Source of the DNA: Fennellomyces sp. T-0311
Lineage: Eukaryota > Mucoromycota > Mucoromycetes > Mucorales > Lichtheimiaceae
Direction: 5' to 3'
Assembly (NCBI GenBank): GCA_025266875.1
Contig: JALLLT010000070.1
Location: 1 to 64,000 of the forward strand
Length of the DNA stretch: 64,000 nucleotides
Numbering within the stretch: position 1 is the stretch's first letter; each line of letters begins with the position of its first letter. Positions 23,601 to 35,214 of this stretch are shown here, in pieces. The notes below the pieces were generated by a model. It saw only the letters and a list, made by a program, of their open reading frames with translations, did not search any database and was not told where the DNA came from. A program made the translations under genes and the position numbers.

Positions 23601-25400
23601 AGAATCATATCCTTTGTCAGGTCGTGCATTAACTGTTTGAATTTCATTCAGAAAACGCGTGCGGTGAGGTCAGGGCGATCAGGTGCTGTTTGGCCAGGTA
23701 GAAGAGCGTTTTGAATCTCGGGCCAGCGTGGATTGCAAGTGAAGGTTATAAATAAATCTGGTTTTCCGAGCCTTCTGACGATACTCATTGCATCTTGATA
23801 CAGTTGCTGCATATGTCGTGGGGAACCAATAAAGCTGGAGGGTAAAATAACGCGCCTTCCAACATTTGTCATATTGTTGTCACCAAGATGTACTGCATCA
23901 GCAACATTGCGGTAAAGATCGGTACGTAGTCGGTTTTGGTTTAGTCGTATGTAGCGTAGACGATTAGTTTCCATTTTTGCGTATGAATCAACGACGAATT
24001 GCTGGAATAGCCTTCCGAAACGATGCAAATCATTGACGTTGACATCATCACCACGCACCATAAGGCGATATTTGTACCATTCCATCACAGTAATGCGATG
24101 ATCATCAGTATATGACTCAATCGTCCAGCCCTCATCGCCTAATTTAAAGGTGTGTAAATAGTCATAACGAATATTTTCAGGCTCAGCTAACCTTCCGGAA
24201 AGATAAGAACATAATGCAGCGCATCATAAAGCCGATGCATTTCACTGATAGATTGAAGCTCATTTGATCGTGCTCTCAAAACAATATCACGACTACTGGC
24301 TTGCACATCGTTGTTTTCCACAATAAGAATACCGATCTCAGCATCATTTGGTGCATTATAGCGTCGACGATCTGGAGTGTTCTCCGCATTGATAATCAAG
24401 GTGATGTCTTCCACTTCACCACGGCGTACGCGTTCAGCTGCAGTTGTGAAGTGCCGGATAAAGGGGTTTAGGCGATGCATTATATTTTGAAGCTCTTGAA
24501 GTGTATCTGTGCGAATATCAGCACCTGCAATAGCCTGTCGTGTTTCGAGCTGCGTGGCAGGATCGTGCACATAAATTTGTGCAAATGCTGGCGTGTCGGC
24601 ATCATTGTTGGGAAGTAGAGAGCCAATGCGATGATACATACTGCCGTGAATACGGAAATTGTATGCGCCGCCTTCCGCATTTGCTACCGAATGGTCTAAC
24701 TGTACGCCGATAGAAGTGAAACTGAGGGCGTTGTTGTAAGCACGAATGTTGGTGCGAAACTCTATTGCTCTGGCATCGGTGCCGCGCAATAAATTTGCAA
24801 GTTCAGGTGGCGTTGCATGCAGTTCTGGAAGAGCGACTACACCACCTTGGCAGCATAAGTTGAATACAGGACGAATGGGGGAAGACGTGGAGATTCGCTC
24901 TTCAATCCACATACGCGCCTGGCAGTCGGAACAGAGCGTATCCATGGCGCCAAGGTCATGTACAGCAGGAATCGCATTACTGGACACGCGTGCACTATTA
25001 TAAAGCTAATACTTCAAGTAAGGCGGAAGCCATGGATATAAAAGTTTTGCACACTAACAGCTGCTTGCTCATTTTGCTGAGGCACTATGATCGCATTGAG
25101 CTCATCAGTATCATGGTTGTCGGTGTCCGGTTCATTTGCCACAGGCTGATAAGCTACATTCAACTGGCATCGATGAGACGAACGACGCCAATGACCTGTT
25201 TGCCTGCAGCTTGCACAAACTGCAACACGTTCAGTAACTGCAGCACGCACAGGAACTGTGGTCGGTTCGGTACGACGATTGCCGAGCTCTTGCTCATTGC
25301 GTGCGCGCATTGCAAGTCTATTGGGATTCGCAAGGCAATTTCGGTGACTAATGCGGGAATGACCGGGAACACCACAGGTAGGGCAAATTGCTACTGACAT
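20639..25400 (-). pseudogene. Rep-helicase (RepHel) of the Helitron, one in-frame TGA
   Basis: Rolling-circle replication initiator fused to a PIF1-type helicase. From 25400: two zinc knuckles (CPTCGVPGH, CASCRQTGH); the Helitron N-terminal region with CSDCQARMWIEER; an intron at about 24196-24141; then LPSSFIGSPRHMQQLYQDAM and LFITFTCNPRWPEI. The HUH motif is IEFQKRGLPHAHILLI, and the tyrosine pair lies in YVYKYVYKGHD. The helicase has Walker A (NGSGGCGKT), Walker B (IVWDEAS), VVFGGDFRQ, an intron at about 21684-21625, and C-terminal FSMTINKAQGQTFDNV and YVAMSRVRTPS. The codon between TARVF and MKFKQLMHDL is TGA (23648-23650, minus strand), where relatives keep a coding residue. The joint near 25000 between the zinc-knuckle part and the rest is unresolved. 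Probably inactive unless the stop is bypassed. Confidence 0.9.
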
Positions 25401-25694
25401 TTGTTGAATGAAGAGAGAACCGAATTGACGGGACAAAAAACACAACACATATGTTTCAGGAACAAAATTTGACAGCAGCACCCTAAACGATTATCCGGGT
25501 GTACATATGTATTGTAAACGGAATTTTTTCCTTTTTAGTGAGTTACTGAAGAAAGTTACGCGGACCCTAAACCCTAGCCCGAAACCCTAAGATTTTAATA
25601 TATAGATACACATAGAATAAGATACATATCACTACTTTTCCCAATCCATATTGATACTGCGAATATTAGAATTTGTTGGCTACATATATACAAA

Positions 25695-25999
25695 CCTTTC
25701 GGCTCGCTTTTGGGTATGGTTGAGGTAGCTCAAAGTCAGGGGATTGTTCGTAATCAATGTCGTCGTGTTCCATTTCAACAATGTCGAGATTAATGCTGTT
25801 GGCTGGAGGTAAAAATAAAGAGAAAAGCTTGAAAAAAGAGAGAGGGGTATGCGGTGTTCTCAAGCACGCAGATAAGGGAGTGGGAAAAATAAGGCCGAAA
25901 CGGCCTTAGGCTTTATAAGGCATAAGTTTTATCCTACAATGGAGCTTTAATTGCTGTGCTCGGAGGTGAAATGCAGCCAAAATTCAGTAGCCTGGGGTG
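25695..25999 (-). repeat. KDZ-B right TIR with orphan exon-1 copy
   Basis: Inverse of 11323-11629. Retains the exon-1 reading frame (DFELPQPYPKA), but the sequence diverges right after the RKV codons. Confidence 0.88.
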
Positions 26000-26007
26000 C
26001 ATTTTGC

Positions 26008-26327
26008 TTAACAACTTCGCTCTCAGATTACCCCTTAGCTGTTAGCTGGTACTGCTGAAATTTCCCCTCTTAGCTCGCTCTAGTAACCACGCTTAAATAA
26101 CCAGCATTCCCATTTTCTACTTTGTAGCCTAAATGTCTCAGTCTTCTACCATCGCCTCTCTCAGAAAACCTAAGCGTACTAGAAAGCTTAGTCAATACAA
26201 CTTTTCCACCCATCTCGTCTTCAATGGCACAGATGACGAACGACAATGTCAGGTCCAACGACCCATAATATGCAATATCCACTAATGTTTTCTATTTAGT
26301 CTATGGTGCTAATGTGAACGTTTCTAA
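26008..26327 (+). repeat. KDZ-C left TIR, inner part
   Basis: Inverse of about 41520-41838. Includes an exon-1 copy of ORF1 with ATG near 26132 (MSQSSTIASLRKPKRTRKLS) and part of the following intron and exon 2. Confidence 0.87.
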
Positions 26328-26600
26328 TTCTCCAGTACACAGTGAATGGTAGTATTAACAATTGTAACATCATATCTCAAGCTATCTTCTTGAAATATAT
26401 TAAGGCTATAGTTTTTGGAATGCATAAATATTTTTTTGTCATATGAATTGAGGATACATACAGAAGGCATAGATTCTAACACTTGTCAACGGGTTTCTAT
26501 AATTTCACGGATGAGCCACCCTCTGATTTTGATTTCCGACAGTATACAACTAAGATTTTTTTTATGAAAGCAACAGATTGCTCACTCTTTACTCTTTACT

Positions 26601-29600
26601 ATGGAAACACCAGAACTACTCATGTGCTCAGGCTGCAGATGCTATCGTCCTGTCGAGCTTTTCAGGGGAAATTCTGAGAGCTACAGTACTTGTTCCGTTT
26701 GCCGTCGCAGACAAAGCCAGGTGGGGCGTGGTGCTTCTGATTTTGCGACAACATTAGATGAAGTGCTTTAATTCATTCCATCGCCCACAGAAGGTATGAA
26801 GAATTGTAACGAAAGAGACTTTACTGATATCCGAGCAAATGCTTTAGAAGGTGTATTTTATGTATATGACGGCGACGTATTGATTGAAGGAGCCATGGCA
26901 GAACTGGATGACGATCGCGCTCTTATTCTGTATATCATCAGTCGAATCGAGGCATGCGATGGTTACAGGTACTACCTAAAGTACGTAACCAGCCCGAGGA
27001 AACGACGCACGACCGCGTTTAAGTACGTCTGCTGCCAAGACACTGCTGTGCAGCGTCAAGTACCTGACGATCAGCGAAATCACCTGATTTACCGAATGGA
27101 AACTTATTCCTGTGGCGGTCAAATCTCGGGATACATCGACCGGGACAATGGGTACGTATATGTGAAGCTTCAGCATCCTACTGCCCACCCTCCTCCAGAA
27201 CAACCGGAGTTTATTGGGACTGAGATGCCACAGGAGGTTCGCCAGTACATAGTGGATAATGCAGATGAGTTTAATGCTCAATCGCTGTACCGCCGTATTG
27301 TTACTCGTTTTCCTACTGCTGCCGGTATTGTTACGCAGCCACAGGTAAGTTAAAACTGCTGATATGATGCCGATACGATGATGGAGCGGTAGGTATATGC
27401 GACATGGTCTCGGCAAGTCGAAGGGCGATATAAGCTGCACGAAAACCAGCTTACCTCAGCTATCATGCACATTGATAGAGGTACCAATGGGATCCATAAG
27501 GTATGTGTAAGATAACCATATGTGCATGACCATAGCTTTCTTTGCGATGATTACTATGCAACAAAAATGGTAGACAACGATAAAGAGTTCATACATATTT
27601 ATGATGAATAAAATACAGATTTTTTATCGAAATTATGGTGGTGTTGTTGGTTTCGGTTTTGTTACCGAGTTTTTTGTTTCGGCGTGTTCTTCCCCTCTGG
27701 TACGAGAATTCCATGTCGATTCTACGTATAAGACGAATAGAATGAGATACGAGCTCTTTGGTGTCGTGGCGAATTTTAATGGATGCAGTTTCCCCATTGC
27801 ATACATGTTCTTAGGCGATAGCCAGGGGCATGCTTCAGGAAACGAGAGAGCACCAACGCGCCAGGAAATGATACGTCGTTTTTTCCGTACCCTTCATACC
27901 CACGGGCTTAGGCCAACTTTCCTGTTTTCGGACAAGGATATGGGCCAGATTAACGCTATCGAGTCAGTTTTCGGCCGGGATACAATTCGCCTGTGCTTAT
28001 GGCACTTGCAGCGAGCTGTGAAGCTACGGCTCGCAGAAGATAAAGTGGAAGACCCGCGTTACGATGCACAAGATGCTCGCACGCAATTTCCTTTTGTTTC
28101 GCTGCGCTTTGTCCCACCGGAAGACCGTAGTGGAAAACTTTGCCCCGATGTGGAGTGCCGCGATGAAATTGTGGCCATGATGCATAGGCACTATGATATG
28201 CATCCACACATTCCATTCCCAAATAGTACGTTATGAAGATCAACCTGTGTAAAACATAGGGTATATTGTTAATATGGATTTAGTTGGCCGTAAAGACGAA
28301 CGTCAGCTGCGTCAGGATGCTGGTCAGGAAATGTACGAGTATTGTGTTCGCCATGAACTTCCGGACGTGTGGGCATACATGTACAACCGCTGGTATGAAC
28401 GGGTATGGTGGCACCGATGGTCCCGCAGCAGCCGTCCCGACAACATCCCCATGGCAAAGACGACAATGATGATCGAGGCGCAGTGGAGAGTCTTAAAGAG
28501 GGATTTTCTTTTGAATTGTCCTCGCCCTAGACTCGACATGTTGATCTGGATCATCACGAATCAACAGCTCCCGCTTATCCGAGCAAAGTTTGAGCTTAAG
28601 TTTAGAAATCGACGCCAGCCATTAGACTGGGAGATGGAGTTTGCAAGGACATGGCGGGCCATAACCAAGGGGTATATGCGACGGAATCATCGAGAACGTG
28701 TGGATGCAGACCAGGTGTATATGCCGTCGTTGGAAGACTGGACGTGCGGCTGCCCTTCTTTTGCCAACAACAGGTTTATGCTTTGTAAGCATCTGATCAA
28801 ACGTTTCAACGATAACGTTAGACGAACGACAAATGCTTTTGCTGCACTTGAAGTGTATATTGAACGCAAAGATACTGTACCATATGTGCATGTTCATCGA
28901 AATGTATGCTTACCTATAGGAAGTCGGCATATCAGTTTCTAATGTGATTCAATGCACACGTAGCGTGGATTATATCCCTACCGCCTTATACAGCTTACCC
29001 CGCTTCCTCCCTTGCTCGACGAAGAATCTGATCTACCATCAGTAGATACTGTCGATACAGACCTTGTTCACCCTACCTGGGAAGGTGTGTTAATTATTGT
29101 ACAATACACTAAGATCGGTGAGGTTTGCAATGCTAAATGTTTTATTATAATCAATTTTATAAACGTGCCAGCCGATTTCACTGCTTCAGACCAAGAGAAC
29201 GAAGCCATCGTAGCTGGTAATGAAGAACAGTTGGAGATTGACGGTGTATCAGTCGAGGAGGATGTCATAGTAATCAGTGATGACGACGACGACGGCGTGG
29301 TTGCTATGGCTCCGCCTGCGACTGAAAACGGTGTAGATGCGAACAGTGGCGATGCTGAAGTTGACTTGTGGACGCGCTTGGGTAGATCTGAAGATCAGTT
29401 TGATCTTATATACCAGCGACACCAGCAAATACGTCTGCAATACCAAGAATCGCAACGTCAGATGCTGGAAGCTCTCAGCCATTACCGAATGATGCTACCA
29501 GCAAATCAACGACGTCGATTCGATGAAGCATTTGAAAACGACGACACAGAGGAGTACCTCAGAGTTGTTCGCCAGCATCGAAACCAACAAATACGCTCAG

Positions 29601-29644
29601 CAAACTCACGCAATGTCCATAGATACGTCCAATACTACCCTTAA
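26601..29644 (+). CDS. MULE transposase with SWIM zinc finger
   Basis: A Mutator-type DDE transposase with several introns. From 26601 the N-terminus METPELLMCSGCRCYRPVEL forms a CxxC...CxxC zinc-binding segment. Catalytic blocks are EFHVDSTYKTNRMRYELFG (first D, 27709), FLFSDKDMGQINAI (second D, 27923) and MIEAQWRVLKRDFL (E, 28471). A SWIM finger follows: WTCGCPSF then CKHLIK (28740-28800). After another intron the C-terminal exon (about 29170-29644) has an acidic patch and a coiled-coil rich in Q and R, ending at 29644. A related fragment is at 57700-58318. No stop is seen inside the proposed exons. Some splice sites were chosen by eye. Confidence 0.87.
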
Positions 29645-30109
29645 ACTTTCATTGCTGCTTTTTATCTTTATTATTATTTTTTTTATCATCTCTGTGCTTT
29701 TTTCCTTTCTATTTTTCTCTCTTTTTTTCATTTCTTTTCTTCATACTTTTCCTTTTAACATAGACTCTACTAAACCTTTTTCATTTTATATCATACTTTT
29801 ATATACTTTTAAATAATCGCACTGCGGCAGATAACTCGAATATTGCATGATCATGCATCTTATTAAAATGGGTAAGGCAAGTTATTATCAGGGTTACCAT
29901 CAATTAGCTATAAGATAGGTTACACAGATTTGTAAGATAAATAAATAAACAGTTTTTCCTGCACGGGCGTTTGTTTTTTTCACAACTTTTATCTTCATCT
30001 AAGTCCATAATGAACGGAGCGTCAATCTGTTACGCCCCTTGGCTGATAAGCCACCGTCAAAAATTCACAACCTCACTTTTCACCCTGTCGGAGTATGTAA
30101 TTTGCTATA
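29645..30109. other. MULE 3' non-coding region
   Basis: T-rich low-complexity sequence at 29655-29810, then unassigned sequence up to the right TIR. No gene seen. Confidence 0.6.
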
Positions 30110-30181
30110 CTCATCCGTGAAATTTTAGAAACGCGTTCTCTTTGTTAGATTCTAATCATGAAGTTCATAATAAATGGCATG

Positions 30182-33100
30182 TTAAGTAGCTTCATCAGCG
30201 TGTACATATACGACTGGTTCCTCATCTTCAAAATCATCATCATCATCATCATCCTCAGCATCATCAACGTCCTCAACATCGTCATCGCCGTTCTCTTTTC
30301 TTCCCTGCCTATCGTCCAAAACATCGTCCCCTAGATCTTCGTCATCTCCAAAGGTTTGCATCAACTTGGGTGGCTGCCCGGGTACAACAAAGGTTTCCCC
30401 TCGTGTCCTTTGGGCGCCATGCGCCTTTCGATAGAGAAGTTCTGCATCTAATAGGCGATGATACAGAAGTATCTTTTCTTCGGCGCTACGGTCATTGTAC
30501 ATTATAGCGATTTCGAGGAATTCACATCTTTGCTTGCTATAATTTCGAACTCGACGTTCTTCTTTCTAAAAGCGAATGTGTAAGAGAAATATGTAAGCAC
30601 AACATTAAAGCACTGTATGAATCGTATATACCTCTAAAACAATCAGCTCTTCTTCTGCACGGCACTTGTTCATATATGCACGAAGGGCACGGAAGTCTAG
30701 TCCAGCTGACCCAGTGACCCAAAAGCTGTCCTTTAGGTTGATGATTTTCTCGTACTTGTGATTAACCCTCTCCCCTGTCAATTCTTCATCGATATCGTTG
30801 TATCGCTTCAAAAGCGGCTTAGCTTTGTCCTTGACACTATTTACGGCAGCTTTAAATTTCATCGTGACTTTATGACCTAATATCCAACATGTCAATATTT
30901 TCCCTGTCTTATACTGCATTGATTGCTTACCATTTCCTTGACGGTGCGATAAATCTTCCAGCATCGTTCTGCCTACTATGAGGGATCTCAGCTGAGATTT
31001 TATATCGCCAAGATCATGGTTTAGTCCTTTGCGATATGCAGCAGTATATGCTTCATCATCATTTTCTCAGCGGTCAGTGATGATGTTTCGGCTACGTAGC
31101 GTTCGCTCGAGACTCTCCAAATTCTTCTTCTTATTACGAAACGAAGGATCTGTAGCTGCAATATCATCGAATGATCGATTACTTATGATAGAATTAACCT
31201 GTGAGAGTGAATTTCTACTAGTATATAGAAAACGTACCCAGCAAGTGTATAAAGCTCTTTCAGAAGCTTCGCATACTGAACCTCCAGTGCTTCATTGCTT
31301 ACACCAGTATATGCACTAGAGCCTGATGGCGCCACCGTAGCAGCAAATACTAACCACTGCTGGCTTAATTCTGTATCGGTAAGGTTAGGGTACTCCTTCA
31401 AAAGTATCTCGGACGATTCGGATTCCACTGATATGGCTCTCTTCGTTCGCGTTTTCAGAGTGGTCGCTACATATTATTAGTGGTATGTCCTGATGAAAAT
31501 AACAATAAACCTCATAGCAACAGGATAAACTTACGCATGCTAGCAATACGCTTCGCTTTAAAATGGGCTAGTGCATGTGATAACGTAAGGAGGCGCCTTT
31601 TTGAACTTTTTGTCTGGTAATAGACACAAATTCTCCCAGATACGACCAGAGACGTTCGAGTCCTTCCCCATCAAGTAATCCTGCGCCTTTCAAGTAACGT
31701 GGATTGTTCTTGACTTGACAGCTCATTGAATGGGCGTAGGAATGAAATACTCCAACTACTACCTGGGATCCCGCACGCTCTAATTCCGGAAACTTGGCCT
31801 ATATGATAATGTTAGTTTTCTTGTAGTTAATAGCTTGGGGTAAATATATATACAAATAATGCTGGCTTAAATCTACACCCAATATCATACATGATATTGA
31901 TATTGAAGCCAAACTTTTCCGTTAATGCTTTGACGACAGCTAAAGGATACTTATATCTAGCAAAGTATAGTCATGACAGAGATATATAAGAAGGCTTCAA
32001 TGTGTAAAGATTAGCTAAACTGCGTCATACCGTTCTCCAGAAAGAACCATATTTGTGAATTCTAGAGGTATGTCGTGCTTGCATACACTGCCAAAAATCC
32101 CTGTTTCATTATATAGTGGCAGTTGGCGAGAAGTTATTGTTAATGTTGCTGCCCTAAAGTCACTGGAGCAACTTTCATCGCTTGGTACTCTTGTCGTGCT
32201 CTCAATATTGTCACCGAAATCAATTTGGTACCTATCAGCCATGAAGAAGCTATCAGCTGCAGGAATCATGTCATCTTCTTGATCATTGCGCTTATGACGT
32301 CTAAGCTGGAAGTTGCCATCAAGAGAAAATGTTTTTCGTTCATCCTTTTTCCATATTTTTTTTTCATTCAGTTAGTAAGTTGTTTGTTATGAATTTTCAT
32401 GATACGGATATCAAGGGAACGTGACAAGTAGCTACTTTTATGATATATATACCTGATTTTCTTTCTCGGGACATGCAGGGCACTCAATTATCTCGGAAGA
32501 ACAGTCTTGTTGCTCGTACTTTGACAGTACACGATTCACATCCTCTTTTACACGAAGGTACTCGAAAAACGCGTTTGCGAGAGTCCTGCGGATGGTATCT
32601 GGGTGCTAGTAACAATTAAAATAGTAACAGCATTAATAAAAGTTGTTACAATTTATTACATATTTTATCTATAATAGTGTAGTACACGAACCTCAAACTT
32701 ATTCAAAGTTGAAAATCCAGAAGCAAACGCTTGGCATGACAAATGTCCTTCGGCCCGCAGCTCAGAGTATAGGTCTAGAAATGATAAATGAAATGCCACT
32801 CGAGGTTGCGTAGGCGAAGCCGAAAAAAGATGATTTTCGAGGAGAGTGATTGGATCCGGCGTACAATCACAGAAGGTAACGTCAACCTCTTCAATTCCTA
32901 TATATAACGTTATAATATAGAAATGAACATATCCAAGTATGCATACAAATAGTGCTTACCAGTCAAATAAATGCAGTTTAGCATCCTTCTTGAGGTATTA
33001 CCTCTGCAATTGCAGGAAGGTACTATCACCGTTGGAGCACATACTGAAAGCTTTGGCCCACCATTCTGGTAACATTCCATATACGCTTTGGTAAGAAGAC

Positions 33101-33691
33101 CATTTGAAATAATGTTATCCCAGTTTGTTTTTGTGGCTTCCACTTTCTCTCTATATGACTTGGGTGCCGATGAATTGCTCCTCCGTCCCAATCCTTCAAC
33201 TAAGGTACCGTATCGCACAAGTTCAACTAGATTTGTCATTGATGAGCATTTGGTCAAATCTTATTGAAGTATATAGTCTTTATATTGCATTGAAGTTACC
33301 AGTCCCCGAGCTGCTCTTATCGACAGATATATCGCGAATTCCACGTTCCCTTCCCACTATGTTAAACAAGTAACAAAAATGTTAATCCTATGTAGCTTAT
33401 ATAGGAACTTCATTCTATAGAATTGTAATGCATGCCATTCGAAGTATCTGATCGTGGCCGCTTCGTCGCACGGATATCAATCTCAGATGCATTACGAGCA
33501 CTAAGAAGTCGATGGCCAGGAAGATGATGGCTACTGGGGAGTTGCTCGCTAGGAGACTGATGGCTACTGGATCTTTCACCTTGGTGTCTTTCTTGACGCT
33601 GAAGTTGTTGCAGTGCTTCTTGGGCAGCCCTAATTTCGAATCGGCTATTACCTGCACTAGGTTTGTGTACTCTACGGGGAGGTTTTCCCAT
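30182..33691 (-). pseudogene. KDZ transposase of KDZ-C, frameshifted
   Basis: Minus-strand gene in many short exons. The N-terminus (MGKPPRRVHKPSAGNSRFEI) starts at 33691. The CxC cluster (CYQNGGPK, then CNCRGNTSRRMLNC) is at about 33085-32965. TFCDCTPDPITLLENHLF lies near 32840, a CPEKEN motif near 32480, LDGNFQLRRHKRNDQEDDM near 32290, NETGIFGSVCKHDIPLEFTN near 32080, and MYDIGCRF near 31890. SYAHSMSCQ and DGEGLERLWSYL are at about 31740-31640. Just after SITRQ (about 31620-31600) the frame must shift within A-rich runs to reach RRLLTLSHALAHFKAKRI. The C-terminus is a coiled-coil with a D/E-rich tail (about 30300-30182). It is the only KDZ transposase here without a transposon inside it. 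Confidence 0.88.
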
Positions 33692-34904
33692 AATCAGGAG
33701 AATATGAAAGCTTTCAGAAAGATAAAAAACGTTACTATGAATACACTGATGCTACCTTTATATTTAGACCACAGTTCCGATCATCGATAAACATACACGA
33801 TATCCTTCTTAAAAACAGAGAAGTAAACTCATGATTTAGTGGCGAACATGTGCTTAGTCATTTATGCTATGTATATTGTGCACGAAATATACACTTCGAT
33901 CAATTTCAATGCTATCAATGACAAAATACTTCAAACACATGTGTGTACTTGTTCTCTACCACAAAGTTCAATACTATGATGTATTATCGATATCCAGCTC
34001 ATAATCCTGCTGATTTACCACCAAGGGATCTATAAGAAAGTTATATCTTAACATTCGCTTCAAATATACATTCACAGTGCTTAAAAGTACCCCAGCAAAC
34101 GAATTTCACAGTTTCTAGAAAAATTAATCAGAATAAAATCAAATATGCACAGTGATTATGGACAATACAAACCATTGTTCATCTTAACTATTTTTACCAG
34201 TTTTTGATCAGAAGCAACGTTAATGCTTGAATCAACAAGTGCTTTCAATGATTTGGCGCTTCTTTCATTTAGCTCACCAGGTGCGATAGCTTGGGGGGTT
34301 TCAAAATCGTATCCCAAGAGATCAACACCTTTTTGAGTATCGCGCTATCCATATTTCTCGTTATTCTGGGCGTCATGATACTTCATGCGACGATAGCCAC
34401 CCCATTTCAACCGCTGAACCTTTTTGCCTGTTGCTTGAACTAATGAATAGAAGACGAGTTATTAATAGGGTTCTACCCCAAAGCATTGGGTATAATGCAT
34501 TTCTCTAGCAACTCACAGTACTCTTCTCGAAAATATTCACCAATTTCACGCTTCCATTTATGATCCTCTCTGTCACACACAGCTGGCACCTCTTGCGCTC
34601 CCTGCGCTTCTCTCTCTCCATCCTGCTCTGTACCATAATGGTGAACAGTAGAGTTTATTAAATATCGCATATCCGAGTATATGAATTCATCAAGCTCTTT
34701 TTGTTGGTGCCTACCTTTGAATCCTATGAAAAAATGGTCATCATTTCGCCAGTAATAAAACTTGTTGCACTTACCTTCACAGAGTTGTACGAACCTATCA
34801 ACATCTCCCATTTCGCGTAGTGCATATTGCGCCGCGTCTATATTTCTCCAATGTACTTACCATGTTCATCGGAAAAGATACCCCGCTGATTAAGCCCTTA
34901 TGAA

Positions 34905-35130
34905 GGTTGCGGGGATTGAGTGAAGGTTGACAGGGTTTATAAGCCTACCAAAACATTTAGCGGGGTTGAGAGAGGGTTGACAGGGTTTATAATCCTATCA
35001 AAATGTTGGCGGGGTTGAGAGAGGGTTGACAGGGTTTATAAACTTGCCAAAATGTTGGCGGGGTTGAGAGAGGGTTGAGAGCGTTTAAAATCGTGAACAG
35101 ATTTTATCTACCTTGAATTGTGTTGAAGCG
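34905..35130 (+). repeat. Plavaka-1 left subterminal repeats
   Basis: About four units built on GGGGTTGAGAGAGGGTTGAC plus GGGTTTATAA. Related GGGTTGA units occur at the right end (41050-41190). Confidence 0.85.
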
Positions 35131-35214
35131 GGTTAAGCACCTTTATAAACAGTAACCAAGTATATGAATACGCAACGTTTTATAGACAATAATATCAAAT
35201 ACTCTTAGGTAGAT

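Larger units (their letters stand above)
20269..25592 (-). mobile_element. Helitron inserted near the 3' end of KDZ-B
   Basis: On the minus strand the element begins TCTTAGGG (25592) and ends CTAG (20269). Its neighbours are A at the 5' flank and T at the 3' flank, as expected for Helitron insertion between A and T. Length is 5324 bp. Both ends are rich in telomere-like TTTAGGG and TTTCGGG words. A short stem (GCAC/GTGC) lies about 50-70 nt inside the 3' end, further than usual, so the hairpin is uncertain. Confidence 0.87.
11323..25999 (+). mobile_element. KDZ-B, third-level KDZ transposon inserted in KDZ-C's TIR
   Basis: Ends are CACCTCAGGCTACTGAATTT on the left and its near-perfect inverse ending at 25999. 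The flanking 8-mers TATTTTGC (11315-11322) and CATTTTGC (26000-26007) form a TSD with one mismatch. KDZ-C's intact right TIR reads CATTTTGC at this site. Net length is about 5.63 kb after removing the Tc1 (13638-15575), the TIR element (15907-17691) and the Helitron (20269-25592). Genes on the plus strand: ORF1 11549-12798 and transposase 12979-20182. Confidence 0.9.
26471..30153 (+). mobile_element. MULE (Mutator-like element) inserted in KDZ-C
   Basis: Imperfect TIRs of about 45 bp: AGATTCTAAC followed by TTTCACGGATGAG on the left (26471-26515), and the inverse on the right (30110-30153). The 9-bp TSD typical of the superfamily is not visible, so the exact ends may be off by some bases. Length is about 3.7 kb. 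It separates KDZ-C's left TIR from the end of its transposase gene. Confidence 0.78.

Noticed and set aside
25560..25592. True telomere repeat
   Set aside because: Only a few degenerate CCCTAAA/CCCTAA words at a Helitron end, with transposon sequence on both sides.
29655..29815. Small membrane protein in the T-rich stretch (LLFIFIIIFFIISVLFSFLF)
   Set aside because: It is low-complexity T-rich sequence 3' of the MULE gene and the frame is a by-product of composition.
30182..30330. Separate acidic gene
   Set aside because: The D/E-rich stretch is the C-terminal tail of the KDZ-C transposase, as in the A and B copies.
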